From contig JAJEGF010000032.1 in the NCBI GenBank assembly GCA_022820025.1, forward strand, positions 1 to 39,957: DNA of 39,957 bases. Direction: 5' to 3'. The stretch is from Chloroflexota bacterium. GTDB lineage: Bacteria > Chloroflexota > UBA11872. This document shows positions 1 through 10,397 of this stretch, piece after piece (positions within the stretch are counted from its first letter, which is position 1; every line of letters begins with the position of its first letter). The notes under the pieces were generated by a model that saw nothing but the letters and a program-made list of their open reading frames with translations, searched no databases and had not been told where the DNA came from. Position numbers and translations under genes: made by a program.

Positions 1-2056
<2,056 letters not shown>

Positions 2057-2126
2057 TCAGTTAGCGGCGTGTCCATCGCCATACACTGCGCGCGAGTAGT
2101 GCGCCGCGATGCCGGGGACTTGAGCC

Positions 2127-2990
2127 ATGGAATCCGAACTGGTCGTACGAACGCGCGCTGAAGTCGGCGAAGGGCCGATCTGGGATCACGGAACGGAGAC
2201 GCTAGTCTGGGTTGACATAACTGGGGCGGCCGTGCACCGTTTCGATCCAGCGGCCGGGCAGAACCAGTGCATGGATGTCGGAATAGACGTAGGAGCGGTT
2301 GCGGTGCGGGCGAGCGGGGGACTGGTGCTGGCGGCCGCGGATGGATTTCGCGCGCTGGAAGCGGACGGCTCGCAGACGGTGCTGGCCGAGGTGGAGGCCG
2401 ACGATCCGGGGATGCGGATGAATGACGGGAAGTGCGACCGGCACGGGCGCTTCTGGGCGGGCACGATGGCCTACGACGAGGCCGGGCCGGCGGGCCTGGG
2501 CACGCTCTACCGGCTGGACCCGGACCTCAGTGTGCGTCCGATGCTGGACGGTGTGTCGATTTCGAACGGGATCGACTGGAGTCCGGACGACCGCCTGATG
2601 TACTTCATCGATAGCCTGACCCGGCGGGTGGATGTCTTTGACTTCGACATTGACGACGGCGCTATCACCGGCCGGCGCACGTTAGTCGACGTGGATCCAT
2701 CTTTCGGGTTTCCGGACGGAATGACGGTGGACGCGAACGGCGACCTGTGGGTGGCCGTGTGGGGCGGTTCGCGCGTGACGCACTACGCGCCGGATGGGAG
2801 CGAGCGGGGCGTGGTCCGGTTCCCGGTGAGTCAGACCTCAAGCTGCGCCTTCGGCGGAGCTGACCTGCGAGACCTTTACGTGACCTCGGCGGCGCGCGGA
2901 ATCTCCGAGGCGTCGGAGCCGGAGGCGGGCAGCTTGTATCGCGCGCGACCAGGAGCGGTCGGGCAGGCGCCCAACAGCTTTGGCGGATAG
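2127..2990 (+). CDS. SMP-30/gluconolactonase family protein
   Basis: A 287-residue six-bladed beta-propeller of the SMP-30/regucalcin/gluconolactonase family, which hydrolyses sugar lactones with a single bound divalent metal. The metal-ligand motifs are visible: Glu15 in VGEGPIW, Asn in RMNDGKCD, Asn in ISNGIDWSPD, and Asp in GFPDGMTVDANG. Length is typical and no signal peptide is seen, so it is probably cytosolic. It is divergent from eno across about 130 bases and stands alone. Its true substrate (gluconolactone, xylonolactone, arabinolactone or other) cannot be read from sequence. The presence of xylulokinase and an aldolase/SDR elsewhere in the window makes a sugar-acid route plausible, but this is inference. 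Confidence 0.88.
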   Translation: MESELVVRTRAEVGEGPIWDHGTETLVWVDITGAAVHRFDPAAGQNQCMDVGIDVGAVAVRASGGLVLAAADGFRALEADGSQTVLAEVEADDPGMRMNDGKCDRHGRFWAGTMAYDEAGPAGLGTLYRLDPDLSVRPMLDGVSISNGIDWSPDDRLMYFIDSLTRRVDVFDFDIDDGAITGRRTLVDVDPSFGFPDGMTVDANGDLWVAVWGGSRVTHYAPDGSERGVVRFPVSQTSSCAFGGADLRDLYVTSAARGISEASEPEAGSLYRARPGAVGQAPNSFGG

Positions 2991-3046
2991 GCGACCCATC
3001 GTCCGCAGGCTATTCGACCGGGAGCCAACCGCGCAGAAACGGAATC

Positions 3047-4648
3047 CTATCGAAGCGCGACGTTGATGCCCTGGCCGGCCTCGTCGATGGGGATAAAGGT
3101 GATCGCGTCGTGTAGCGGTACCGGGATGCTGTCCAGGTCGTGCTCGTTCTGGCGCGGAAGCACGATGCGGCGGATTCCGCTGCGATGAGCCGCCAGGATC
3201 TTGGCCTGTACTCCTTCGGCGCGGCGCACGTGCCCGTGTGCCGACATACCGCCGATGGCCAAGAACTCAGGGTCCGCCGCCCGGTCGCGCATGAGCGAGA
3301 CCATGGCGATTGCCGCGGCGAGGGCGAGCGAGCCTTCGTCGCCGGGCAACTCGCTCGCGGGCAGCATCAGGTCCGTGTCGAACTCTTCGAGCGACCGGGC
3401 GGACACGCCCAGATCCGAGAGGCGCGAGCGCACGTATGAGGGCACGATCCGGTAGCGTGCCGTAAGGTCCGCGCCCGCCGTGTCCAAAATTCGAATCTGG
3501 CCGGAGCCCGGCATTTGCACGGCTTCAACATGTCCGAGCACTCCACCGCCGCGCCGCACGACGGCAGCGGCGGTCTGTCCCGGCGTTTCGCGGCGGCGGC
3601 GATCAACGCGCAGTCGCGTCGGCCGCCCGATCGTGGCGCCAAAGTCCTCGATAGCAATGTCAATCGGTCCGCTATCGCCGCGCAAGGCTCGATTACTCAA
3701 CGCGCGTCGTACGACCTGACGGAGCAACCCGTCAAGTTCGTCCACGCCAGGCTCGACCGTGTAGCTGCGGACAAGCGCGGACAGCGCGTCATCCTCGATG
3801 GTGACGTTGTCCAGCGGTACGTTGTATTCGCTAAGCACGGCTGGCGCCAGCGAGTTACGTGCGATGGCGATCTTGTCATCGTCCACGTACCCGGGCAGCT
3901 CAACGATGTCCAGCCGGCTGCGTTCATGCGGCGGGATGTCCGGCAGCCAGCGCGCGGTTGCGACAACCAGAACGCGCGAGAGATCGAATGGGACATCAAA
4001 AAAGCGATCGCGAAAGTGCCGTCTCGTGTCGGCGTCGGTCAGTGCATTGAGCAGGGATGCGCGAGTTACCGACCAATTCCCGCTCGCGGTCTGGCTCTGA
4101 GACGCGGCCGCGGGCCAGCTTCCTCCAACTGCGTCGAGTTCCTCGAGAACCAGGACGAATTCGGTTTGGCCGAGCCGCTCGACCGCCCCCATGATCTCGC
4201 CTGGAGCTTGCGAATTTCCGAATAGCTCGTCGGGGGATCCCAGGCGATCGAGCCGGATCGTCGCTCTCGGCAGCTCGAGTTCCTCCGCGATCTGCCGGGC
4301 GATGTACGACTTGCCAACGCCGGGCGGACCAACCAGGCAGAGCAGCGCGCGGGGGCCGGACACGTCCGGCTCCGCCGCGAGTTGGTGCTCGCGCACGACC
4401 AGGTGGTCGCATATCAGGTCGGCGACCGGCTCGGAAATCGCGAGATCTTCGACGAGGTCGGAGTGCAGGACCGCGAACTGTGGACGGGCGGCGCTCGCCG
4501 CGGCCCAGGGCAGGCGCAACGTGCGCGCAATTCGATCCCCCGCGTCCAGGCTCCCGTCGAGCTGGTCTAGGCGGCGGCGCAGGACATCGCTGACGTCGTC
4601 CGGCACCGGCGTAGTTGCAAGCTGGGATGCGAGTTCGGTGGTGTTCAC
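3047..4648 (-). CDS. Compact Lon-like ATP-dependent protease
   Basis: 533 residues from a GTG start. It has an AAA+ module with Walker A GPPGVGKS at 107-114, a Walker B-like VLVLEELD near 165-172 (Glu where Asp is usual), and HERSRLDIVELPGY carrying the arginine-finger position. A C-terminal Lon-type proteolytic domain follows. The serine-lysine dyad seems intact: Ser440 in PGDEGSLA aligns with the Lon PKDGPSAG serine, and Lys483 in QAKILAAHR aligns with the Lon lysine, at the Lon spacing of 43 residues. The large N-terminal substrate-binding domain of classical Lon is absent; only about 100 residues precede the P-loop. The loop around Ser440 is divergent, and sensor-1 Asn seems to be missing (VVATARWLPD). 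It is monocistronic. Likely a specialised Lon relative rather than the housekeeping Lon. Confidence 0.87.
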   Translation of the reverse strand: MNTTELASQLATTPVPDDVSDVLRRRLDQLDGSLDAGDRIARTLRLPWAAASAARPQFAVLHSDLVEDLAISEPVADLICDHLVVREHQLAAEPDVSGPRALLCLVGPPGVGKSYIARQIAEELELPRATIRLDRLGSPDELFGNSQAPGEIMGAVERLGQTEFVLVLEELDAVGGSWPAAASQSQTASGNWSVTRASLLNALTDADTRRHFRDRFFDVPFDLSRVLVVATARWLPDIPPHERSRLDIVELPGYVDDDKIAIARNSLAPAVLSEYNVPLDNVTIEDDALSALVRSYTVEPGVDELDGLLRQVVRRALSNRALRGDSGPIDIAIEDFGATIGRPTRLRVDRRRRETPGQTAAAVVRRGGGVLGHVEAVQMPGSGQIRILDTAGADLTARYRIVPSYVRSRLSDLGVSARSLEEFDTDLMLPASELPGDEGSLALAAAIAMVSLMRDRAADPEFLAIGGMSAHGHVRRAEGVQAKILAAHRSGIRRIVLPRQNEHDLDSIPVPLHDAITFIPIDEAGQGINVALR

Positions 4649-4675
4649 GGGAATGTCGGCGCGAGGGCGTGTCCG

Positions 4676-4681
4676 ATCATA
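4676..4681 (-). promoter_or_regulatory. Possible -10 box for the Lon-like gene
   Basis: TATGAT on the minus strand, 28 bases before the GTG start, matches five of six consensus bases. A CTGACC lies upstream at a 19-base spacing, so the -35 is poor. Tentative. Confidence 0.25.
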
Positions 4682-4766
4682 GCGTTGCGGTATCCCTTGC
4701 GGTCAGTAATGAAACTTGCAGGACTCAGGCCCTTGGCGTTGACCTGACCGCGCCGCGGCGCGATGC

Positions 4767-5144
4767 TTGAGCGTAGACCGGATTCCCGAATGGTGCCAAA
4801 CAATGGGTCTGCCTGGATCGCCTGACTTCGACGTCGATATTCACAAGGCGAAGGAGATGATCGAAAACGGTGAGGTGGACGTGGTGGACGTCCGCACCCA
4901 GTTTCACGCGCCGGCCATGCCAGGCGCGGATTATGTGCCGCTGGACGACATCCTGGCGCGCCCCGCCGAGGTCATCCCGTCTGGAAAACCCCTGCTGTTC
5001 ATCTGCAACGTTGGGCAGACCAGCGCCGTCGCGACGCAGATGGCGCGGGCGTTGAATGTGACCGAGGCGTACAACATGGCCGGCGGGATGACCGAGTGGG
5101 CCGAGGCCGGCTACGAAACCGAGGAGCCACCCGCCGGGCACTGA
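4767..5144 (+). CDS. Rhodanese-domain sulfurtransferase
   Basis: A single rhodanese domain of about 110-125 residues. Conserved elements are the DVVDVRTQFHAPAMPGA segment near the N-terminus, the active-site loop CNVGQTS with the sulfur-carrying Cys, and the terminal YNMAGGMTEWAEAGY. Such proteins carry persulfide sulfur. It lies 31 bases before a MoeB/ThiF-type E1 gene. In many bacteria these two activities are fused in one protein (MoeZ/MoeBR type), so this looks like the split form of a sulfur-relay pair. The start is uncertain: TTG at 4767 gives 125 residues, and ATG at 4803 gives 113. Neither has a strong Shine-Dalgarno sequence. Confidence 0.88.
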   Translation: MSVDRIPEWCQTMGLPGSPDFDVDIHKAKEMIENGEVDVVDVRTQFHAPAMPGADYVPLDDILARPAEVIPSGKPLLFICNVGQTSAVATQMARALNVTEAYNMAGGMTEWAEAGYETEEPPAGH

Positions 5145-5175
5145 GTACCGGCACAACCTGGAAGGGTCTCGAATC

Positions 5176-6012
5176 GTGTTCACCGTTGAGCAAGTTCAAC
5201 GCTATAGCCGCCACATGTTGCTGCCCGAAGTCGGGGCGGCGGGGCAGGCGAAGATTCTGAACGCCAAGGTGCTGGCAATCGGCGCGGGTGGCCTTGGCTC
5301 CCCCGTGCTCTATTACCTGGCCGCCGCCGGCGTCGGCACGCTGGGCGTGGTGGACTTCGACACCGTCGACCGTTCGAACCTGCAGCGGCAGATCCTGCAC
5401 CGCGACGACCGCGTCGGCATGCCCAAGACAGCCTCGGCGGAAGCCACGCTCACAGGATTGAATCCGGACGTCTCGGTCGTGCGCTACGACGAGCCGCTGA
5501 CGTCCGACAACGCGCTCGAAATCCTCGAGCCGTACGACATCGTGGTCAATGGCTGCGACAACTTTCCAACGCGATATCTCGCGAACGACGCCGCCTACTT
5601 CCTCGGCAAGACGTTGGTGGACGGGAGCGTGATGCGGTTTGAGGGCATGGCGACCGTGTTCGAGCCTGGCGCCGGCTGCTACCGCTGCCTTTATCCGACG
5701 CCGCCGCCTCCGGAGATGGCGCCGAGTTGCGCGGAGGCCGGCGTGCTTGGAGTTCTGCCGGGCCTGATCGGACTGATCCAGGCAAACGAAGTCCTCAAGT
5801 TGATCGGGGGCGTGGGCACGCCCCTGACCGGACGCCTGTTGCTGCTGGACGCCCTGGAGATGGAGTTTCGAGAGTTGAAACTTCGCCGTGATCCAGGGTG
5901 CCCGGTTTGCGGCGACCACCCGACGATCACGGAACTGATCGACTACGAGGAGTTTTGCGGCTTCGCCGGTGGCGACGCGGCCCCGGCCGCCATGGAGGCG
6001 CTGGCCGTTTAG
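5176..6012 (+). CDS. MoeB/ThiF/HesA-family adenylyltransferase (E1-like)
   Basis: 278 residues from GTG, with a GGAAGGG ribosome site just upstream. The protein adenylates the C-terminal glycine of a ubiquitin-like sulfur carrier (MoaD or ThiS) for molybdopterin or thiamine/cysteine synthesis. Visible features: nucleotide-binding GAGGLGSP at 36-43, acidic DFD at 60-62, NLQRQ at 68-72, DNFPTR near 128-133, two zinc CxxC pairs (Cys168/Cys171 and Cys242/Cys245), and Cys185 in the crossover loop. The rhodanese domain often fused at the C-terminus is absent but is encoded immediately upstream. No carrier protein gene is nearby, so which pathway it serves cannot be decided. Confidence 0.9.
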   Translation: MFTVEQVQRYSRHMLLPEVGAAGQAKILNAKVLAIGAGGLGSPVLYYLAAAGVGTLGVVDFDTVDRSNLQRQILHRDDRVGMPKTASAEATLTGLNPDVSVVRYDEPLTSDNALEILEPYDIVVNGCDNFPTRYLANDAAYFLGKTLVDGSVMRFEGMATVFEPGAGCYRCLYPTPPPPEMAPSCAEAGVLGVLPGLIGLIQANEVLKLIGGVGTPLTGRLLLLDALEMEFRELKLRRDPGCPVCGDHPTITELIDYEEFCGFAGGDAAPAAMEALAV

Positions 6013-6060
6013 GAACGATCATTTGGCCTGATCGCTTACGAGCGAACGGGCTGGTCTGGC

Positions 6061-8565
6061 TTGGCCGGATTCGACTGGCTGAACGCCGGGTTGTCGCCAC
6101 GTACGTCAGGGTTCCGGGCGTATGCTTGGCGTGCGCGCTGTCACGGGGGCAGGCCGCTGGCTCGAACACCCAGTCGCACACGTCGCCAGAGCCTCGGCGA
6201 GTGGCTCGCCGCGGAGAATCGTCGTCGCGGTGGTCTGGCGCGAATCAGGCCTCGCCGAGTCGTTCTCGTGGCGCTCGGACTTACGCTATGGGTCACGGCG
6301 CTCACGCTGGCCCTCACGGTGGCGATGCAGCCGTTGGAGCATGGGGCGACGGTTGTACAGGCCGAGCATGGTCAGTGGCTGGTTGAGAGCGTGACGCCGG
6401 GTGGGCCCGCCTGGCGCGCCGGCCTTAGCGCAGGTGAAATGATTGTTTCTGACGGCCACCCGGGAGCGCCGATTGGAAGGCCCGTAGCTTTGGGCACTGC
6501 TATCGGCACAGGGGCGCTTGCCGATTCACGAACCGGCGACGCGATCTTTATCCCAGGTCTTGATCCGGCGATGCGCGCTACCACCCTCGTGCTCGCGACA
6601 ATCTTTGCAGCCGGTGGCGCGGTCATCGCCCTCTACGGACGACGCCGAGTGCTGGGATCGGCAAGTGCCGCCATGCTTGGCGTGGCCATTGGCCTTTCGC
6701 TGGGGTCCGTGGCGCCGGACGCCGAAGGTTGGCTGACACTGGTGGTCTTTGCGGCGACTGGCGCGACGGGCGTCGCCCTGCTGTGGTTTGCGTCGGTCTG
6801 TCCCATACGTGGACCAGCGTTCATCGTGCCGTTCGTTCCGGCACTGGCGGTTACCGCGCTCGCCGGTCCGATCGCGGTGCTGGTGGCGTCATTTCAGGGC
6901 CAACCGGAACTGTATAACGCGGCCTGGGTCACGCTTGCGCTTCTTCCGGCGCTGGGACTGACGGCGCTCCTCGCCAAGTGCATGGTCACGCTTGTGGATA
7001 TCACGTTTCCCCGTGACCGGCGGGTGGCCCGCGTGTTGCTGGCAACGTTTCTGACCGCCGCGCTGCCGCCCACGGCGCTCTCCCTCGTGCCGGCAGTCGT
7101 GAGCGGCGCCGAGATCCTTCCCTACTCGGTCTCCATGCTGGCCATCGCGGCAACCGCGCTGGGGGTCGTCCACGTGGCCGTGCCGACCTGGCGCATCCGG
7201 TTCCAGCGCGTGCTTCGAACGCTATTTCTACACGGCGCGGCCTGGATCCTGCTCTTTACGTTCTACGCGCTCCTGGTCGGCGTGATCGGTCGTTACCTGA
7301 CGGATCGAGCGGGGACGTTGCCGGTCGTGTGGACTCTGACGGCGGCGCTGGTTGGCATCGGCGTGACGATGCCATTCGCGCGCTGGCTGGTTCTTCGAGC
7401 GTTGTCCGGGTGGGTGTATCAGGATAGCTACGACACGCAGCGGGTGATGCGAATGGCCAGCGGTGCGTTGGCATCCACGGCGTCGGTCGATGAACTTGCC
7501 GAGTTGGTGTTAGCCCCCGTGCGCCGAGCCATCGGCCTCGACTGGATTGCCGTGACTCGCGCAGCTTCGCCGCACGACCTTGCGGCCATCGCATTCAATA
7601 GTCTTGCCCCGACGCCCGACGACGCGCAGGTGCGGTCGGCCGTCGTCGCCGCGGGAGGCGACGGACGCTCAGAAATCGCCGCCGTCGTCGTTCCGTGCAA
7701 GATCGATGAGGCGGTGGTGGCCTACGTTGTTGCCTCGATCCGCGAAGAGTCGTTCGGACTCAGCCAGGCTGATGCCGAATTGCTGGATGCACTGGCTAGT
7801 CAGCTCGCCGGCTTCATGGTTCGGGTGGATCTGTGGGGTCAGCTGCAGGATCGACTCCGCGAACTGGACGAGACGGCGCGGCGTCTCCAGGACAGCCAAC
7901 AGACGCTGAGCGACCTGTACGACCAAGTCAACGGCATGTTAGAGGCGGAGCGGCAGCGCATTTCGCGCGACTTGCACGACGAGCCGCTGCAGAAGTTGGT
8001 GCTTCTCCAGCGCGCGCTTCGCTCAGCCGCGCCCGGGCCCTACCGGAGCCGCGAGACTCTCCTGCGATTAGTCGACACCGTCACCGGTGACCTGCGTGAA
8101 ATCTGCGAACGTCTTCGCCCGCCGATCCTGGATGACCTGGGCCTCGAAGCCGCGCTGCGGTGGCTTGCGAACGAAGCCGGGCGTGCCGCGCCGTTCACCA
8201 TTGACCTCCAGGTTGACGGCACCCCCGACGCCCAGCGACCTGACACTGACGTCGAGACGAACATTTACCGTGCGGCCCAGGAGGCACTGAACAACGCCTT
8301 GAGGCACTCGCGGGCGTCGCGCGTTCGGATTCGACTCACCTTCGCGGCAGACGCGATTCGTTTATCGGTTCAAGACAACGGCTGCGGTTTCGCCGTCTCG
8401 TCGGATCTCACGGCCTACGCAGCCATGGGGCACTTAGGCTTGGTTGGCCTTCAGGAGCGTTTCAGCCGACTCGGCGGGCACTTGCACGTGGACTCCGGGC
8501 TCGGAGGGCCCACTGTCCTGACTGTGGAGGCGCCGCTGCACCCAACGGAAGTTACTCGCCCGTGA
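6061..8565 (+). CDS. ComP-like membrane histidine kinase with PDZ-like and GAF-like domains
   Basis: Up to 834 residues. Order: first membrane segment (about 70-92), a PDZ-like extracytoplasmic stretch (VESVTPGGPAWRAGLSAGE, near 105-125), then about nine more hydrophobic segments to residue 450. These are followed by a GAF-like region (about 470-590), a short coiled coil, a HisKA_3 dimerisation box RISRDLHDEPLQ with phospho-acceptor His639, and a HATPase domain (NIYRAAQEALNNALRHS; DNGCGF; GHLGLVGL). This matches the NarL-type kinase class. The start is unclear: TTG 6061, TTG 6091 and GTG 6268 (at the first membrane helix) are possible, and none has a good ribosome site. It overlaps the response regulator by GTGA, so the pair is one two-component system. 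The signal is unknown. Confidence 0.88.
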   Translation: MAGFDWLNAGLSPRTSGFRAYAWRARCHGGRPLARTPSRTRRQSLGEWLAAENRRRGGLARIRPRRVVLVALGLTLWVTALTLALTVAMQPLEHGATVVQAEHGQWLVESVTPGGPAWRAGLSAGEMIVSDGHPGAPIGRPVALGTAIGTGALADSRTGDAIFIPGLDPAMRATTLVLATIFAAGGAVIALYGRRRVLGSASAAMLGVAIGLSLGSVAPDAEGWLTLVVFAATGATGVALLWFASVCPIRGPAFIVPFVPALAVTALAGPIAVLVASFQGQPELYNAAWVTLALLPALGLTALLAKCMVTLVDITFPRDRRVARVLLATFLTAALPPTALSLVPAVVSGAEILPYSVSMLAIAATALGVVHVAVPTWRIRFQRVLRTLFLHGAAWILLFTFYALLVGVIGRYLTDRAGTLPVVWTLTAALVGIGVTMPFARWLVLRALSGWVYQDSYDTQRVMRMASGALASTASVDELAELVLAPVRRAIGLDWIAVTRAASPHDLAAIAFNSLAPTPDDAQVRSAVVAAGGDGRSEIAAVVVPCKIDEAVVAYVVASIREESFGLSQADAELLDALASQLAGFMVRVDLWGQLQDRLRELDETARRLQDSQQTLSDLYDQVNGMLEAERQRISRDLHDEPLQKLVLLQRALRSAAPGPYRSRETLLRLVDTVTGDLREICERLRPPILDDLGLEAALRWLANEAGRAAPFTIDLQVDGTPDAQRPDTDVETNIYRAAQEALNNALRHSRASRVRIRLTFAADAIRLSVQDNGCGFAVSSDLTAYAAMGHLGLVGLQERFSRLGGHLHVDSGLGGPTVLTVEAPLHPTEVTRP

Positions 8566-9218
8566 CCGTCAGACGCCCGATTCGCGTCCTCCTGGTCGAC
8601 GACCACGCAATGGTCCGTGAGGGAACCGCCGCGGTCCTGGCCAATGTGCCTGGTATTGACGTTGTTGGATTTGCCGGTGACGCGGCCGCGGCGGAGCGTG
8701 CCTGCCGCGAGTGTTCACCCGATGTCTGTCTTCTTGACTTTCGCATTCCGGGCGGCGGTCCCTCCCTGGCTCGTCGTCTGGCACATGTTGCGCCGGCGAC
8801 CCGAGTTCTGGTCGTTTCGGCTTACAGCCAGGCGGACTATGTCGAATCCATGCGCGACGCGGGAGTTGCGGGGTATGTGCTAAAGGATCTGGACACCGCC
8901 GGCCTCACGGATGCGATTCGCCGGGTACGCGCCGGGCGAACCGTCTTTCAGGAGTCTCCGATAACAGCGCCTGAATCCAGCGGCGGACGAACACTCGCCG
9001 AGCCGCTCACGATGCGTGAACTGGACGTGCTGCGGCTCGTTGCGGAAGGTGCGTCCAATCGCGAAGCGGCGACCTCGCTGGGTGTCTCGGCCAAGACCGT
9101 CGAGGCCCACCTCAGCAGCGTCTACACCAAGCTGCGCGTTCGCTCACGAACGGAAGCTGTGGTTTCGGCGGTTCGCGACGGCATCATTACCGTAGACCGG
9201 TCGGATCGTATCCGGTAG
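8562..9218 (+). CDS. NarL/FixJ-family response regulator
   Basis: 218 residues, GTG start overlapping the kinase stop by four bases. The receiver domain has the acidic pair at 13-14, phospho-acceptor Asp59 in CLLDFRIPG, Ser86 and Lys108 in GYVLKD. The C-terminal LuxR-type helix-turn-helix spans about 148-206 (LTMRELDVLRLVAEGASNRE; VSAKTVEAHLSSVYTKL). It presumably controls transcription when phosphorylated by the upstream kinase. Its last 75 bases overlap the 3' end of the convergent oxidoreductase gene. Target genes are unknown. Confidence 0.95.
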   Translation: MTVRRPIRVLLVDDHAMVREGTAAVLANVPGIDVVGFAGDAAAAERACRECSPDVCLLDFRIPGGGPSLARRLAHVAPATRVLVVSAYSQADYVESMRDAGVAGYVLKDLDTAGLTDAIRRVRAGRTVFQESPITAPESSGGRTLAEPLTMRELDVLRLVAEGASNREAATSLGVSAKTVEAHLSSVYTKLRVRSRTEAVVSAVRDGIITVDRSDRIR

Positions 9219-10187
9219 CGATTTCACGGCGATCGAGACTCGATGCCGCGAACTCATCGATTCATAAGCTGAGTCGGTCAAGTGAGCCGCTCGCACTCCG
9301 TCGTCGGCCACCGCAAGCGGTTCGCCTCGTCCCGCCACGGCATTCGCGAATGCCCTCACACCCTCGAACTGCCCGGCGTATGCGCCTGGCGAACAATCTC
9401 GTTCAACCGTTGACGCATGTCCCGTCGCAGTTTCGTCAAATGGCAGGCTGCCTTGCGCGGTCGCCGTGACGGCGCCGTCGGTAGCATATGCGCGCCAGGG
9501 GGCGCAGGCGCGCGTGCGGCCAAATTCACCCACGATCACGCGAGCAAGTCCTCCGTTCGCGTAGCGGATTCCCACCGTCACGGTGTCCGCCAGGGCTGCC
9601 CGTCGCGTGTGACGTCCGCCCATGGCCTGGACGTAACGGGGCGTCGACTGCATGAGATATCCGGCCAAGTCCAATGCGTGACTTCCCAACAGGCCCATAA
9701 CGCCACCGTGCTCGGCCATCCCTCTCGAGGACTCGGACAGCGGATGGACGACGGCCGCAACCTGAACGAACGTGGGACGCGGAATGCGGCGGCGCATACG
9801 ACGCACTCCGGAGACCGTACGCATCCAGAAGTTAACGGCCACTGTTGTCCTGGCTGCCCGGGCATACCCCAGCACCTGCTGCGCGTCGGGATGACGCAGG
9901 GCCACGGGCGGCTCAATAAAGACATGAAGCCCTTGTTCCAGCGCACTTTGCGCCAGCTGCGCGCGGCTCGCATGCGGCCCCGCAATGCACACGGCGTCTG
10001 CTTTCGCTCGACGCAACGCGACGCTGGCGTTGTCGCTCCAGGCCGTGGCGTTCAATCGGCCGGCAACCGTGTGCGCCCGACGTGAGTCAGCGTCGACAAC
10101 GCAAGTGACCGATGCGCCGGGCAGCGACTCAATCTGCGATCGGAGTGCGTGACCGGACCTGCCGTATCCGACAATGGCAAACTGCAT
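9144..10187 (-). CDS. Gfo/Idh/MocA-family oxidoreductase with altered EKP motif
   Basis: 347 residues. The N-terminal Rossmann start FAIVGYGRSGHALR and the family layout are clear, with GLLGSHALDLAGYL (His170, Asp173) as the catalytic helix. The family's conserved EKP tripeptide, whose Lys contacts NAD(P) and substrate, reads EPP at 92-94. This suggests altered or lost redox activity. The C-terminal 30 residues or so (after RHRVSIAV) look like an extension produced by reading into the antisense of the response-regulator gene; homologues usually end near there. Substrate unknown. It stands alone on this strand and is divergent from the LCP gene. Confidence 0.82.
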   Translation of the reverse strand: MQFAIVGYGRSGHALRSQIESLPGASVTCVVDADSRRAHTVAGRLNATAWSDNASVALRRAKADAVCIAGPHASRAQLAQSALEQGLHVFIEPPVALRHPDAQQVLGYARAARTTVAVNFWMRTVSGVRRMRRRIPRPTFVQVAAVVHPLSESSRGMAEHGGVMGLLGSHALDLAGYLMQSTPRYVQAMGGRHTRRAALADTVTVGIRYANGGLARVIVGEFGRTRACAPWRAYATDGAVTATAQGSLPFDETATGHASTVERDCSPGAYAGQFEGVRAFANAVAGRGEPLAVADDGVRAAHLTDSAYESMSSRHRVSIAVKSLPDTIRPVYGNDAVANRRNHSFRS

Positions 10188-10225
10188 TCGGGAAACCCGG
10201 AGCGCACGGTCATCAGGCTCAGCGT

Positions 10226-10242
10226 ACTCGGTGATTCCGAGT
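10226..10242. promoter_or_regulatory. Palindrome upstream of the oxidoreductase gene
   Basis: ACTCGG and CCGAGT form a perfect 6-base inverted repeat around a 5-base centre, 39 bases upstream of the minus-strand ATG at 10187. It could be an operator or a leader hairpin. No T-run follows on either strand, so a terminator is unlikely. Confidence 0.3.
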
Positions 10243-10356
10243 GGACGTGGAAGTGATCCCGACGGCGTAACGCTCCCTTACGACACTACGCTCTTTACTC
10301 CGAACCGACGACCGAAATCGGACAGACCGACTGATCTGTGGACTGTCTGGCTGTCG

Positions 10357-10362
10357 TATAGT
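10357..10362 (+). promoter_or_regulatory. Possible -10 box for the LCP gene
   Basis: TATAGT (five of six consensus bases) lies 36 bases before the ATG at 10398. No good -35 is present at 16-18 bases. Tentative. Confidence 0.3.
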
Positions 10363-10397
10363 GGGGATTCTGCTCGACATAACGCCGCAACTTCGCA

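Noticed and set aside
4999..5919. 306-residue open frame opposite the MoeB/ThiF-like gene
   Set aside because: Antisense shadow with Arg/His-rich composition; the plus strand holds zinc and nucleotide motifs.
9417..10085. 222-residue open frame opposite the oxidoreductase
   Set aside because: Antisense shadow; the minus-strand frame has clear Rossmann-fold motifs.
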